From: Lamellibrachia columna
Lineage: Eukaryota > Annelida > Polychaeta > Sabellida > Siboglinidae
DNA length: 64,000 nt
Assembly: GCA_963662155.1 (NCBI GenBank)
Contig: OY759271.1
Span: 17,501-81,500 of the forward strand
Direction: 5' to 3'
This document shows positions 40,292 through 55,200 of the stretch, piece by piece. The notes under the pieces were generated by a model. The model did not search any database. It had not been told where the DNA came from and worked only from the letters and a program-made list of their open reading frames with translations. A program made the translations under genes and the position numbers. The first letter of the stretch is position 1. Each line of letters starts with the position of its first letter.

Positions 40292-43200
40292 CAGACAGCA
40301 ACTAGATCCTCCAACAAACAAGTCAGTGTCAGTTATGACAGCAACTAGATCCTCCAACAAACAAGTCAGTGTCAGTTATGACAGCAACTAGATCCTCCAA
40401 CAAACAAGTCAGTGTCAGTTATGACAGCAACTAGATCCTCCAACAAACAAGTCAGTGTCAATTATGACAGCAACTAGATCCTCCAACAAACAAGTCAGTA
40501 TCAGTTATGACAGCAACTAGATCCTCCAACAAACAAGTCAGTGTCAGTTATGACAGCAACTAGATCCTCCAACAAACAAGTCAGTGTCAGTTATGACAGC
40601 AACTAGATCCTCCAACAAACAAGTCAGTGTCAGTTATGACAGCAACTAGATCCTCCAACAAACAAGTCAGTGTCAGTTATGACAGCAACTAGATCCTCCA
40701 ACAAACAAGTCAGTATCAGTTATGACAGAAACTAGATCCTCCAACAAACAAGTCAGTGTCAGTTATGACAGCAACTAGATCCTCCAACAAACAAGTCAGT
40801 GTCAGTTATGACAGCAACTAGATCCTCCAACAAACAAGTCAGTGTCAGTTATGACAGCAACTAGATCCTCCAACAAACAAGTCAGTGTCAGTTATGACAG
40901 CAACTAGGTCCTCCAACAAACAAGTCAGTGTCAGTTATGACAGCAACTAGGTCCTCCAAGAAACAAGTCAGTGTCAGTTATGACAGCAACTAGGTCCTCC
41001 AACAAACAAGTCAGTGTCAGTTGTGACAGCAACTAGGTCCTCCAACAAACAAGTCAGTGTCAGTTGTGACAGCAACTAGGTCCTCCAACAAACAAGTCAG
41101 TGTCAGTTGTGACAGCAACTAGATCCTCCAACAAACAAGTCAGTGTCAGTTGTGACAGCAACTAGATCCTCCAACAAACAAGTCAGTGTCAGTTGTGACA
41201 GCAACTAGATCCTCCAACAAACAAGTCAGTGTCAGTTGTGACAGCAACTAGATCCTCCAACAAACAAGTCAGTATCAGTTATGACAGCAACTAGATCCTC
41301 CAACAAACAAGTCAGTGTCAGTTATGACAGCAACTAGATCCTCCAACAAACAAGTCAGTGTCAGTTATGACAGCAACTAGATCCTCCAACAAACAAGTCA
41401 GTGTCAGTTATGACAACTAGATCCTCCAACAAACAAGTCAGTGTCAGTTATGACAGCAACTAGATCCTCCAACAAACAAGTCAGTGTCAGTTATGACAGC
41501 AACTAGATCCTCCAACAAACAAGTCAGTGTCAGTTATGACAGCAACTAGATCCTCCAACAAACAAGTCAGTGTCAGTTATGACAGCAACTAGGTCCTCCA
41601 ACAAACAAGTCAGTGTCAGTTATGACAGCAACTAGATCCTCCAACAAACAAGTCAGTGTCAGTTATGACAGCAACTAGGTCCTCCAACAAACAAGTCAGT
41701 GTCAGTTATGACAGCAACTAGGTCCTCCAACAAACAAGTCAGTGTCAGTTATGACAGCAACTAGATCCTCCAACAAACAAGTCAGTGTCAGTTATGACAG
41801 CAACTAGATCCTCCAACAAACAAGTCAGTGTCAGTTATGACAGCAACTAGATCCTCCAACAAACAAGTCAGTGTCAGTTATGACAGCAACTAGATCCTCC
41901 AACAAACAAGTCAGTGTCAGTTATGACAGCAACTAGATCCTCCAACAAACAAGTCAGTGTCAGTTATGACAGCAACTAGATCCTCCAACAAACAAGTCAG
42001 TGTCAGTTATGACAGCAACTAGATCCTCCAACAAACAAGTCAGTGTCAGTTGTGACAGCAACTAGGTCCTCCAACAAACAAGTCAGTGTCAGTTTTGACA
42101 GCAACTAGGTCCTCCAACAAACAAGTCAGTGTCAGTTGTGACAGCAACTAGGTCCTCCAACAAACAAGTCAGTGTCAGTTGTGACAGCAACTAGGTCCTC
42201 CAACAAACAAGTCAGTGTCAGTTGTGACAGCAACTAGGTCCTCCAACAAACAAGTCAGTGTCAGTTGTGACAGCAACTAGGTCCTCCAACAAACAAGTCA
42301 GTGTCAGTTGTGACAGCAACTAGATCCTCCAACAAACAAGTCAGTGTCAGTTATGACAGCAACTAGATCCTCCAACAAACAAGTCAGTGTCAGTTATGAC
42401 AGCAACTAGATCCTCCAACAAACAAGTCAGTATCGGTTATGACAGCAACTAGATCCTCCAACAAACAAGTCAGTGTCAGTTATGACAGCAACTAGATCCT
42501 CAAACAAACAAGTCAGTGTCGGTTATGACAGCAACTAGATCCTCCAACAAACAAGTCAGTGTCAGTTATGACAGCAACTAGATCCTCCAACAAACAAGTC
42601 AGTATCGGTTATGACAGCAACTAGATCCTCCAACAAACAAGTCAGTGTCAGTTATGACAGCAACTAGATCCTCCAACAACCAAGTCAGTGTCGGTTATGA
42701 CAGCAACTAGATCCTCCAACAAAGAAGTCAGTGTCAGTTATGACAGCAACTAGATCCTCCAACAAACAAGTCAGTGTCGGTTATGACAGCAACTAGATCC
42801 TCCAACAAACAAGTCAGTGTCAGTTATGACAGCAACTAGATCCTCCAACAAACAAGTCAGTGTCAGTTATGACAGCAACTAGATCCTCCAACAAACAAGT
42901 CAGTGTCAGTTATGACAGCAACTAGATCCTCCAACAAACAAGTCAGTGTCAGTTATGACAGCAACTAGATCCTCCAACAAACAAGTCAGTGTCAGTTATG
43001 ACAGCAACTAGATCCTCCAACAAACAAGTCAGTATCAGTTATGACAGCAACTAGATCCTCCAACAAACAAGTCAGTGTCAGTTATGACAGCAACTAGATC
43101 CTCCAACAAACAAGTCAGTGTCAGTTATGACAGCAACTAGATCCTCCAACAAACAAGTCAGTGTCAGTTATGACAGCAACTAGATCCTCCAACAAACAAG

Positions 43201-46200
43201 TCAGTATCAGTTATGACAGCAACTAGATCCTCCAACAAACAAGTCAGTGTCAGTTATGACAGCAACTAGATCCTCCAACAAACAAGTCAGTGTCGGTTAT
43301 GACAGCAACTAGATCCTCCAACAAACAAGTCAGTGTCCGTTATGACAGCAACTAGATCCTCCAACAAACAAGTCAGTGTCAGTTATGACAGCAACTAGAT
43401 CCTCCAACAAACAAGTCAGTGTCAGTTATGACAACAACTAGATCCTCCAACAAACAAGTCAGTGTCAGTTATGACAGCAACTAGATCCTCCAACAAACAA
43501 GTCAGTGTCAGTTATGACAGCAACTAGATCCTCCAACAAACAAGTCAGTGTCAGTTATGACAGCAACTAGATCCTCCAACAAACAAGTCAGTGTCAGTTA
43601 TGACAGCAACTAGATCCTCCAACAAACAAGTCAGTGTCAATTATGACAGCAACTAGATCCTCCAACAAACAAGTCAGTGTCAGTTATGACAGCAACTAGA
43701 TCCTCCAACAAACAAGTCAGTGTCAGTTATGACAGCAACTAGGTCCTCCAACAAACAAGTCAGTGTCAGTTATGACAGCAACTAGGTCCTCCAACAAACA
43801 AGTCAGTGTCAGTTATGACAGCAACTAGGTCCTCCAACAAACAAGTCAGTGTCAGTTATGACAGCAACTAGATCCTCCAACAAACAAGTCAGTGTCAGTT
43901 ATGACAGCAACTAGATCCTCCAACAAACAAGTCAGTGTCAGTTATGACAGCAACTAGATCCTCCAACAAACAAGTCAGTGTCAGTTATGACAGCAACTAG
44001 ATCCTCCAACAAACAAGTCAGTGTCAGTTATGACAGCAACTAGATCCTCCAACAAACAAGTCAGTGTCAGTTATGACAGCAACTAGATCCTCCAACAAAC
44101 AAGTCAGTGTCAGTTGTGACAGCAACTAGGTCCTCCAACAAACAAGTCAGTGTCAGTTTTGACAGCAACTAGGTCCTCCAACAAACAAGTCAGTGTCAGT
44201 TGTGACAGCAACTAGGTCCTCCAACAAACAAGTCAGTGTCAGTTGTGACAGCAACTAGGTCCTCCAACAAACAAGTCAGTGTCAGTTGTGACAGCAACTA
44301 GGTCCTCCAACAAACAAGTCAGTGTCAGTTGTGACAGCAACTAGGTCCTCCAACAAACAAGTCAGTGTCAGTTGTGACAGCAACTAGATCCTCCAACAAA
44401 CAAGTCAGTGTCAGTTGTGACAGCAACTAGATCCTCCAACAAACAAGTCAGTGTCAGTTGTGACAGCAACTAGATCCTCCAACAAACAAGTCAGGGTCAG
44501 TTGTGACAGCAACTAGATCCTCCAACAAACAAGTCAGTGTCAGTTATGACAGCAACTAGATCCTCCAACAAACAAGTCAGTGTCAGTTATGACAGCAACT
44601 AGATCCTCCAACAAACAAGTCAGTGTCAGTTATGACAGCAACTAGATCCTCCAACAAACAAGTCAGTGTCGGTTATGACAGCAACTAGATCCTCCAACAA
44701 ACAAGTCAGTATCAGTTATGACAGCACCTAGATCCTCCAACAAACAAGTCAGTGTCAGTTATGACAGCAACTAGATCCTCCAACAAACAAGTCAGTGTCA
44801 GTTATGACAGCAACTAGGTCCTCCAACAAACAAGTCAGTGTCAGTTGTGACAGCAACTAGATCCTCCAACAAACAAGTCAGTGTCAGTTGTGACAGCAAC
44901 TAGATCCTCCAACAAACAAGTCAGTGTCAGTTGTGACAGCAACTAGATCCTCCAACAAACAAGTCAGTGTCAGTTATGACAGCAACTAGATCCTCCAACA
45001 AACAAGTCAGCATCAGTTATGACAGCAACTAGATCCTCCAACAAACAAGTCAGTGTCAGTTATGACAGCAACTAGATCCTCCAACAAACAAGTCAGTATC
45101 GGTTATGACAGCAACTAGATCCTCCAACAAACAAGTCAGTATCGGTTATGACAGCAACTAGATCCTCCAACAAACAAGTCAGTGTCGGTTATGACAGCAA
45201 CTAGATCCTCCAACAAACAAGTCAGTGTCGGTTATGACAGCAACTAGATCCTCCAACAAACAAGTCAGTGTCCGTTATGACAGCAACTAGATCCTCCAAC
45301 AAACAAGTCAGTGTCAGTTATGACAGCAACTAGATCCTCCAACAAACAAGTCAGTGTCAGTTATGACAGCAACTAGATCCTCCAACAAAGAAGTCAGTAT
45401 CAGTTATGACAGCAACTAGATCCTCCAACAAACAAGTCAGTGTCAGTTATGACAGCAACTAGATCCTCCAACAAACAAGTCAGTATCAGTTATGACAGCA
45501 ACTAGATCCTCCAACAAACATGTCAGTATCAGTTATGACAGCAACTAGATCCTCCAACAAACAAGTCAGTATCAGTTATGACAGCAACTAGATCCTCCAA
45601 CAAACAAGTCAGTATCAGTTATGACAGCACCTAGATCCTCCAACAAACAAGTCAGTGTCAGTTATGACAGCAACTAGATCCTCCAACAAACAAGTCAGTG
45701 TCAGTTATGACAGCAACTAGATCCTCCAACAAACAAGTCAGTATCGGTTATGACAGCAACTAGATCCTCCAACAAACAAGTCAGTGTCAGTTATGACAGC
45801 AACTAGATCCTCCAACAAACAAGTCAGTGTCAGTTATGACAGCAACTAGATCCTCCAACAAACAAGTCAGTGTCAGTTATGACAGCAACTAGATCCTCCA
45901 ACAAACAAGTCAGTGTCAGTTATGACAGCAACTAGATCCTCCAACAAACAAGTCAGTGTCAGTTATGACAACAACTAGATCCTCCAACAAACAAGTCAGT
46001 GTCAGTTATGACAGCAACTAGATCCTCCAACAAACAAGTCAGTGTCAGTTATGACAGCAACTAGATCCTCCAACAAACAAGTCAGTGTCAGTTATGACAG
46101 CAACTAGATCCTCCAACAAACAAGTCAGTGTCAGTTATGACAGCAACTAGATCCTCCAACAAACAAGTCAGTGTCAGTTATGACAGCAACTAGATCCTCC

Positions 46201-49200
46201 AACAAACAAGTCAGTGTCAGTTATGACAGCAACTAGATCCTCCAACAAACAAGTCAGTGTCAGTTATGACAGCAACTAGGTCCTCCAACAAACAAGTCAG
46301 TGTCAGTTATGACAGCAACTAGGTCCTCCAACAAACAAGTCAGTGTCAGTTATGACAGCAACTAGATCCTCCAACAAACAAGTCAGTGTCAGTTATGACA
46401 GCAACTAGATCCTCCAACAAACAAGTCAGTGTCAGTTATGACAGCAACTAGATCCTCCAACAAACAAGTCAGTGTCAGTTATGACAGCAACTAGATCCTC
46501 CAACAAACAAGTCAGTGTCAGTTATGACAGCAACTAGATCCTCCAACAAACAAGTCAGTGTCAGTTGTGACAGCAACTAGATCCTCCAACAAACAAGTCA
46601 GTGTCAGTTGTGACAGCAACTAGGTCCTCCAACAAACAAGTCAGTGTCAGTTGTGACAGCAACTAGGTCCTCCAACAAACAAGTCAGTGTCAGTTGTGAC
46701 AGCAACTAGGTCCTCCAACAAACAAGTCAGTGTCAGTTGTGACAGCAACTAGGTCCTCCAACAAACAAGTCAGTGTCAGTTGTGACAGCAACTAGATCCT
46801 CCAACAAACAAGTCAGTGTCAGTTATGACAGCAACTAGATCCTCCAACAAACAAGTCAGTGTCAGTTATGACAGCAACTAGATCCTCCAACAAACAAGTC
46901 AGTATCGGTTATGACAGCAACTAGATCCTCCAACAAACAAGTCAGTGTCAGTTATGACAGCAACTAGATCCTCAAACAAACAAGTCAGTGTCGGTTATGA
47001 CAGCAACTAGATCCTCCAACAAACAAGTCAGTGTCAGTTATGACAGCAACTAGATCCTCCAACAAACAAGTCAGTATCGGTTATGACAGCAACTAGATCC
47101 TCCAACAAACAAGTCAGTGTCAGTTATGACAGCAACTAGATCCTCCAACAACCAAGTCAGTGTCGGTTATGACAGCAACTAGATCCTCCAACAAAGAAGT
47201 CAGTGTCAGTTATGACAGCAACTAGATCCTCCAACAAACAAGTCAGTGTCGGTTATGACAGCAACTAGATCCTCCAACAAACAAGTCAGTGTCAGTTATG
47301 ACAGCAACTAGATCCTCCAACAAACAAGTCAGTGTCAGTTATGACAGCAACTAGATCCTCCAACAAACAAGTCAGTGTCAGTTATGACAGCAACTAGATC
47401 CTCCAACAAACAAGTCAGTGTCAGTTATGACAGCAACTAGATCCTCCAACAAACAAGTCAGTGTCAGTTATGACAGCAACTAGATCCTCCAACAAACAAG
47501 TCAGTATCAGTTATGACAGCAACTAGATCCTCCAACAAACAAGTCAGTGTCAGTTATGACAGCAACTAGATCCTCCAACAAACAAGTCAGTGTCAGTTAT
47601 GACAGCAACTAGATCCTCCAACAAACAAGTCAGTGTCAGTTATGACAGCAACTAGATCCTCCAACAAACAAGTCAGTATCAGTTATGACAGCAACTAGAT
47701 CCTCCAACAAACAAGTCAGTGTCAGTTATGACAGCAACTAGATCCTCCAACAAACAAGTCAGTGTCGGTTATGACAGCAACTAGATCCTCCAACAAACAA
47801 GTCAGTGTCCGTTATGACAGCAACTAGATCCTCCAACAAACAAGTCAGTGTCAGTTATGACAGCAACTAGATCCTCCAACAAACAAGTCAGTGTCAGTTA
47901 TGACAACAACTAGATCCTCCAACAAACAAGTCAGTGTCAGTTATGACAGCAACTAGATCCTCCAACAAACAAGTCAGTGTCAGTTATGACAGCAACTAGA
48001 TCCTCCAACAAACAAGTCAGTGTCAGTTATGACAGCAACTAGATCCTCCAACAAACAAGTCAGTGTCAGTTATGACAGCAACTAGATCCTCCAACAAACA
48101 AGTCAGTGTCAATTATGACAGCAACTAGATCCTCCAACAAACAAGTCAGTGTCAGTTATGACAGCAACTAGATCCTCCAACAAACAAGTCAGTGTCAGTT
48201 ATGACAGCAACTAGGTCCTCCAACAAACAAGTCAGTGTCAGTTATGACAGCAACTAGGTCCTCCAACAAACAAGTCAGTGTCAGTTATGACAGCAACTAG
48301 GTCCTCCAACAAACAAGTCAGTGTCAGTTATGACAGCAACTAGATCCTCCAACAAACAAGTCAGTGTCAGTTATGACAGCAACTAGATCCTCCAACAAAC
48401 AAGTCAGTGTCAGTTATGACAGCAACTAGATCCTCCAACAAACAAGTCAGTGTCAGTTATGACAGCAACTAGATCCTCCAACAAACAAGTCAGTGTCAGT
48501 TATGACAGCAACTAGATCCTCCAACAAACAAGTCAGTGTCAGTTATGACAGCAACTAGATCCTCCAACAAACAAGTCAGTGTCAGTTGTGACAGCAATTA
48601 GGTCCTCCAACAAACAAGTCAGTGTCAGTTTTGACAGCAACTAGGTCCTCCAACAAACAAGTCAGTGTCAGTTGTGACAGCAACTAGGTCCTCCAACAAA
48701 CAAGTCAGTGTCAGTTGTGACAGCAACTAGGTCCTCCAACAAACAAGTCAGTGTCAGTTGTGACAGCAACTAGGTCCTCCAACAAACAAGTCAGTGTCAG
48801 TTGTGACAGCAACTAGGTCCTCCAACAAACAAGTCAGTGTCAGTTGTGACAGCAACTAGATCCTCCAACAAACAAGTCAGTGTCAGTTGTGACAGCAACT
48901 AGATCCTCCAACAAACAAGTCAGTGTCAGTTGTGACAGCAACTAGATCCTCCAACAAACAAGTCAGGGTCAGTTGTGACAGCAACTAGATCCTCCAACAA
49001 ACAAGTCAGTGTCAGTTATGACAGCAACTAGATCCTCCAACAAACAAGTCAGTGTCAGTTATGACAGCAACTAGATCCTCCAACAAACAAGTCAGTGTCA
49101 GTTATGACAGCAACTAGATCCTCCAACAAACAAGTCAGTGTCGGTTATGACAGCAACTAGATCCTCCAACAAACAAGTCAGTATCAGTTATGACAGCACC

Positions 49201-52200
49201 TAGATCCTCCAACAAACAAGTCAGTGTCAGTTATGACAGCAACTAGATCCTCCAACAAACAAGTCAGTGTCAGTTATGACAGCAACTAGGTCCTCCAACA
49301 AACAAGTCAGTGTCAGTTGTGACAGCAACTAGATCCTCCAACAAACAAGTCAGTGTCAGTTGTGACAGCAACTAGATCCTCCAACAAACAAGTCAGTGTC
49401 AGTTGTGACAGCAACTAGATCCTCCAACAAACAAGTCAGTGTCAGTTATGACAGCAACTAGATCCTCCAACAAACAAGTCAGCATCAGTTATGACAGCAA
49501 CTAGATCCTCCAACAAACAAGTCAGTGTCAGTTATGACAGCAACTAGATCCTCCAACAAACAAGTCAGTATCGGTTATGACAGCAACTAGATCCTCCAAC
49601 AAACAAGTCAGTATCGGTTATGACAGCAACTAGATCCTCCAACAAACAAGTCAGTGTCGGTTATGACAGCAACTAGATCCTCCAACAAACAAGTCAGTGT
49701 CGGTTATGACAGCAACTAGATCCTCCAACAAACAAGTCAGTGTCCGTTATGACAGCAACTAGATCCTCCAACAAACAAGTCAGTGTCAGTTATGACAGCA
49801 ACTAGATCCTCCAACAAACAAGTCAGTGTCAGTTATGACAGCAACTAGGTCCTCCAACAAACAAGTCAGTGTCAGTTATGACAGCAACTAGATCCTCCAA
49901 CAAACAAGTCAGTGTCAGTTATGACAGCAACTAGATCCTCCAACAAACAAGTCAGTGTCAGTTATGACAGCAACTAGATCCTCCAACAAACAAGTCAGTG
50001 TCAGTTATGACAGCAACTAGATCCTCCAACAAACAAGTCAGTGTCAGTTATGACAGCAACTAGATCCTCCAACAAACAAGTCAGTGTCAGTTATGACAGC
50101 AACTAGATCCTCCAACAAACAAGTCAGTGTCAGTTGTGACAGCAACTAGGTCCTCCAACAAACAAGTCAGTGTCAGTTTTGACAGCAACTAGGTCCTCCA
50201 ACAAACAAGTCAGTGTCAGTTGTGACAGCAACTAGGTCCTCCAACAAACAAGTCAGTGTCAGTTGTGACAGCAACTAGGTCCTCCAACAAACAAGTCAGT
50301 GTCAGTTGTGACAGCAACTAGGTCCTCCAACAAACAAGTCAGTGTCAGTTGTGACAGCAACTAGGTCCTCCAACAAACAAGTCAGTGTCAGTTGTGACAG
50401 CAACTAGATCCTCCAACAAACAAGTCAGTGTCAGTTGTGACAGCAACTAGATCCTCCAACAAACAAGTCAGTGTCAGTTGTGACAGCAACTAGATCCTCC
50501 AACAAACAAGTCAGGGTCAGTTGTGACAGCAACTAGATCCTCCAACAAACAAGTCAGTGTCAGTTATGACAGCAACTAGATCCTCCAACAAACAAGTCAG
50601 TGTCAGTTATGACAGCAACTAGATCCTCCAACAAACAAGTCAGTGTCAGTTATGACAGCAACTAGATCCTCCAACAAACAAGTCAGTGTCGGTTATGACA
50701 GCAACTAGATCCTCCAACAAACAAGTCAGTATCAGTTATGACAGCACCTAGATCCTCCAACAAACAAGTCAGTGTCAGTTATGACAGCAACTAGATCCTC
50801 CAACAAACAAGTCAGTGTCAGTTATGACAGCAACTAGGTCCTCCAACAAACAAGTCAGTGTCAGTTGTGACAGCAACTAGATCCTCCAACAAACAAGTCA
50901 GTGTCAGTTGTGACAGCAACTAGATCCTCCAACAAACAAGTCAGTGTCAGTTGTGACAGCAACTAGATCCTCCAACAAACAAGTCAGTGTCAGTTATGAC
51001 AGCAACTAGATCCTCCAACAAACAAGTCAGCATCAGTTATGACAGCAACTAGATCCTCCAACAAACAAGTCAGTGTCAGTTATGACAGCAACTAGATCCT
51101 CCAACAAACAAGTCAGTATCGGTTATGACAGCAACTAGATCCTCCAACAAACAAGTCAGTATCGGTTATGACAGCAACTAGATCCTCCAACAAACAAGTC
51201 AGTGTCGGTTATGACAGCAACTAGATCCTCCAACAAACAAGTCAGTGTCGGTTATGACAGCAACTAGATCCTCCAACAAACAAGTCAGTGTCCGTTATGA
51301 CAGCAACTAGATCCTCCAACAAACAAGTCAGTGTCAGTTATGACAGCAACTAGATCCTCCAACAAACAAGTCAGTGTCAGTTATGACAGCAACTAGATCC
51401 TCCAACAAAGAAGTCAGTATCAGTTATGACAGCAACTAGATCCTCCAACAAACAAGTCAGTGTCAGTTATGACAGCAACTAGATCCTCCAACAAACAAGT
51501 CAGTATCAGTTATGACAGCAACTAGATCCTCCAACAAACATGTCAGTATCAGTTATGACAGCAACTAGATCCTCCAACAAACAAGTCAGTATCAGTTATG
51601 ACAGCAACTAGATCCTCCAACAAACAAGTCAGTATCAGTTATGACAGCACCTAGATCCTCCAACAAACAAGTCAGTGTCAGTTATGACAGCAACTAGATC
51701 CTCCAACAAACAAGTCAGTGTCAGTTATGACAGCAACTAGATCCTCCAACAAACAAGTCAGTATCGGTTATGACAGCAACTAGATCCTCCAACAAACAAG
51801 TCAGTGTCAGTTATGACAGCAACTAGATCCTCCAACAAACAAGTCAGTGTCAGTTATGACAGCAACTAGATCCTCCAACAAACAAGTCAGTGTCAGTTAT
51901 GACAGCAACTAGATCCTCCAACAAACAAGTCAGTGTCAGTTATGACAGCAACTAGATCCTCCAACAAACAAGTCAGTATCAGTTATGACAGCAACTAGAT
52001 CCTCCAACAAACAAGTCAGTATCAGTTATAACAGCAACTAGATCCTCCAACAAACAAGTCAGTATCAGTTATGACAGCAACTAGATCCTCCAACAAACAA
52101 GTCAGTATCAGTTATGACAGCAACTAGATCCTCCAACAAACAAGTCAGTGTCAGTTATGACAGCAACTAGATCCTCCAACAAACAAGTCAGTGTCGGTTA

Positions 52201-55200
52201 TGACAGCAACTAGATACTCCAACAAACAAGTCAGTGTCAGTTATGACAGCAACTAGATCCTCCAACAAACAAGTCAGTGTCGGTTACGACAGCAACTAGA
52301 TCCTCCAACAAACAAGTCAGTGTCAGTTATGACAGCAACTAGATCCTCCAACAAACAAGTCAGTGTCGGTTATGACAGCAACTAGATCCTCCAACAAACA
52401 AGTCAGTGTCGGTTATGACAGCAACTAGATCCTCCAACAAACAAGTCAGTGTCGGTTATGACAGCAACTAGATCCTCCAACAAACAAGTCAGTGTCGGTT
52501 ATGACAGCAACTAGATCCTCCAACAAACAAGTCAGTGTCAGTTATGACAGCAACTAGATCCTCCAACAAACAAGTCAGTGTCAGTTATGACAGCAACTAG
52601 ATCCTCCAACAAACAAGTCAGTGTCAGTTATGACAGCAACTAGATCCTCCAACAAACAAGTCAGTATCGGTTATGACAGCAACTAGATCCTCCAACAAAC
52701 AAGTCAGTGTCAGTTATGACAGCAACAAGATCCTCCAACAAACAAGTCAGTGTCGGTTATGACAGCAACTAGATCCTCCAACAAACAAGTCAGTGTCAGT
52801 TATGACAGCAACTAGATCCTCCAACAAACAAGTCAGTATCGGTTATGACAGCAACTAGATCCTCCAACAAACAAGTCAGTGTCAGTTATGACAGCAACTA
52901 GATCCTCCAACAACCAAGTCAGTGTCGGTTATGACAGCAACTAGATCCTCCAACAAAGAAGTCAGTGTCAGTTATGACAGCAACTAGATCCTCCAACAAA
53001 CAAGTCAGTGTCAGTTGTGACAGCAACTAGATCCTCCAACAAACAAGTCAGTGTCAGTTGTGACAGCAACTAGATCCTCCAACAAACAAGTCAGTGTCAG
53101 TTGTGACAGCAACTAGATCCTCCAACAAACAAGTCAGTGTCAGTTATGACAGCAACTAGATCCTCCAACAAACAAGTCAGCATCAGTTATGACAGCAACT
53201 AGATCCTCCAACAAACAAGTCAGTGTCAGTTATGACAGCAACTAGATCCTCCAACAAACAAGTCAGTATCGGTTATGACAGCAACTAGATCCTCCAACAA
53301 ACAAGTCAGTATCGGTTATGACAGCAACTAGATCCTCCAACAAACAAGTCAGTGTCGGTTATGACAGCAACTAGATCCTCCAACAAACAAGTCAGTGTCG
53401 GTTATGACAGCAACTAGATCCTCCAACAAACAAGTCAGTGTCCGTTATGACAGCAACTAGATCCTCCAACAAACAAGTCAGTGTCAGTTATGACAGCAAC
53501 TAGATCCTCCAACAAACAAGTCAGTGTCAGTTATGACAGCAACTAGATCCTCCAACAAAGAAGTCAGTATCAGTTATGACAGCAACTAGATCCTCCAACA
53601 AACAAGTCAGTGTCAGTTATGACAGCAACTAGATCCTCCAACAAACAAGTCAGTATCAGTTATGACAGCAACTAGATCCTCCAACAAACATGTCAGTATC
53701 AGTTATGACAGCAACTAGATCCTCCAACAAACAAGTCAGTATCAGTTATGACAGCAACTAGATCCTCCAACAAACAAGTCAGTATCAGTTATGACAGCAC
53801 CTAGATCCTCCAACAAACAAGTCAGTGTCAGTTATGACAGCAACTAGATCCTCCAACAAACAAGTCAGTGTCAGTTATGACAGCAACTAGATCCTCCAAC
53901 AAACAAGTCAGTATCGGTTATGACAGCAACTAGATCCTCCAACAAACAAGTCAGTGTCAGTTATGACAGCAACTAGATCCTCCAACAAACAAGTCAGTGT
54001 CAGTTATGACAGCAACTAGATCCTCCAACAAACAAGTCAGTGTCAGTTATGACAGCAACTAGATCCTCCAACAAACAAGTCAGTGTCAGTTATGACAGCA
54101 ACTAGATCCTCCAACAAACAAGTCAGTATCAGTTATGACAGCAACTAGATCCTCCAACAAACAAGTCAGTATCAGTTATAACAGCAACTAGATCCTCCAA
54201 CAAACAAGTCAGTATCAGTTATGACAGCAACTAGATCCTCCAACAAACAAGTCAGTATCAGTTATGACAGCAACTAGATCCTCCAACAAACAAGTCAGTG
54301 TCAGTTATGACAGCAACTAGATCCTCCAACAAACAAGTCAGTGTCGGTTATGACAGCAACTAGATACTCCAACAAACAAGTCAGTGTCAGTTATGACAGC
54401 AACTAGATCCTCCAACAAACAAGTCAGTGTCGGTTACGACAGCAACTAGATCCTCCAACAAACAAGTCAGTGTCAGTTATGACAGCAACTAGATCCTCCA
54501 ACAAACAAGTCAGTGTCGGTTATGACAGCAACTAGATCCTCCAACAAACAAGTCAGTGTCGGTTATGACAGCAACTAGATCCTCCAACAAACAAGTCAGT
54601 GTCGGTTATGACAGCAACTAGATCCTCCAACAAACAAGTCAGTGTCGGTTATGACAGCAACTAGATCCTCCAACAAACAAGTCAGTGTCAGTTATGACAG
54701 CAACTAGATCCTCCAACAAACAAGTCAGTGTCAGTTATGACAGCAACTAGATCCTCCAACAAACAAGTCAGTGTCAGTTATGACAGCAACTAGATCCTCC
54801 AACAAACAAGTCAGTATCGGTTATGACAGCAACTAGATCCTCCAACAAACAAGTCAGTGTCAGTTATGACAGCAACAAGATCCTCCAACAAACAAGTCAG
54901 TGTCGGTTATGACAGCAACTAGATCCTCCAACAAACAAGTCAGTGTCAGTTATGACAGCAACTAGATCCTCCAACAAACAAGTCAGTATCGGTTATGACA
55001 GCAACTAGATCCTCCAACAAACAAGTCAGTGTCAGTTATGACAGCAACTAGATCCTCCAACAACCAAGTCAGTGTCGGTTATGACAGCAACTAGATCCTC
55101 CAACAAAGAAGTCAGTGTCAGTTATGACAGCAACTAGATCCTCCAACAAACAAGTCAGTGTCGGTTATGACAGCAACTAGATCCTCCAACAAACAAGTCA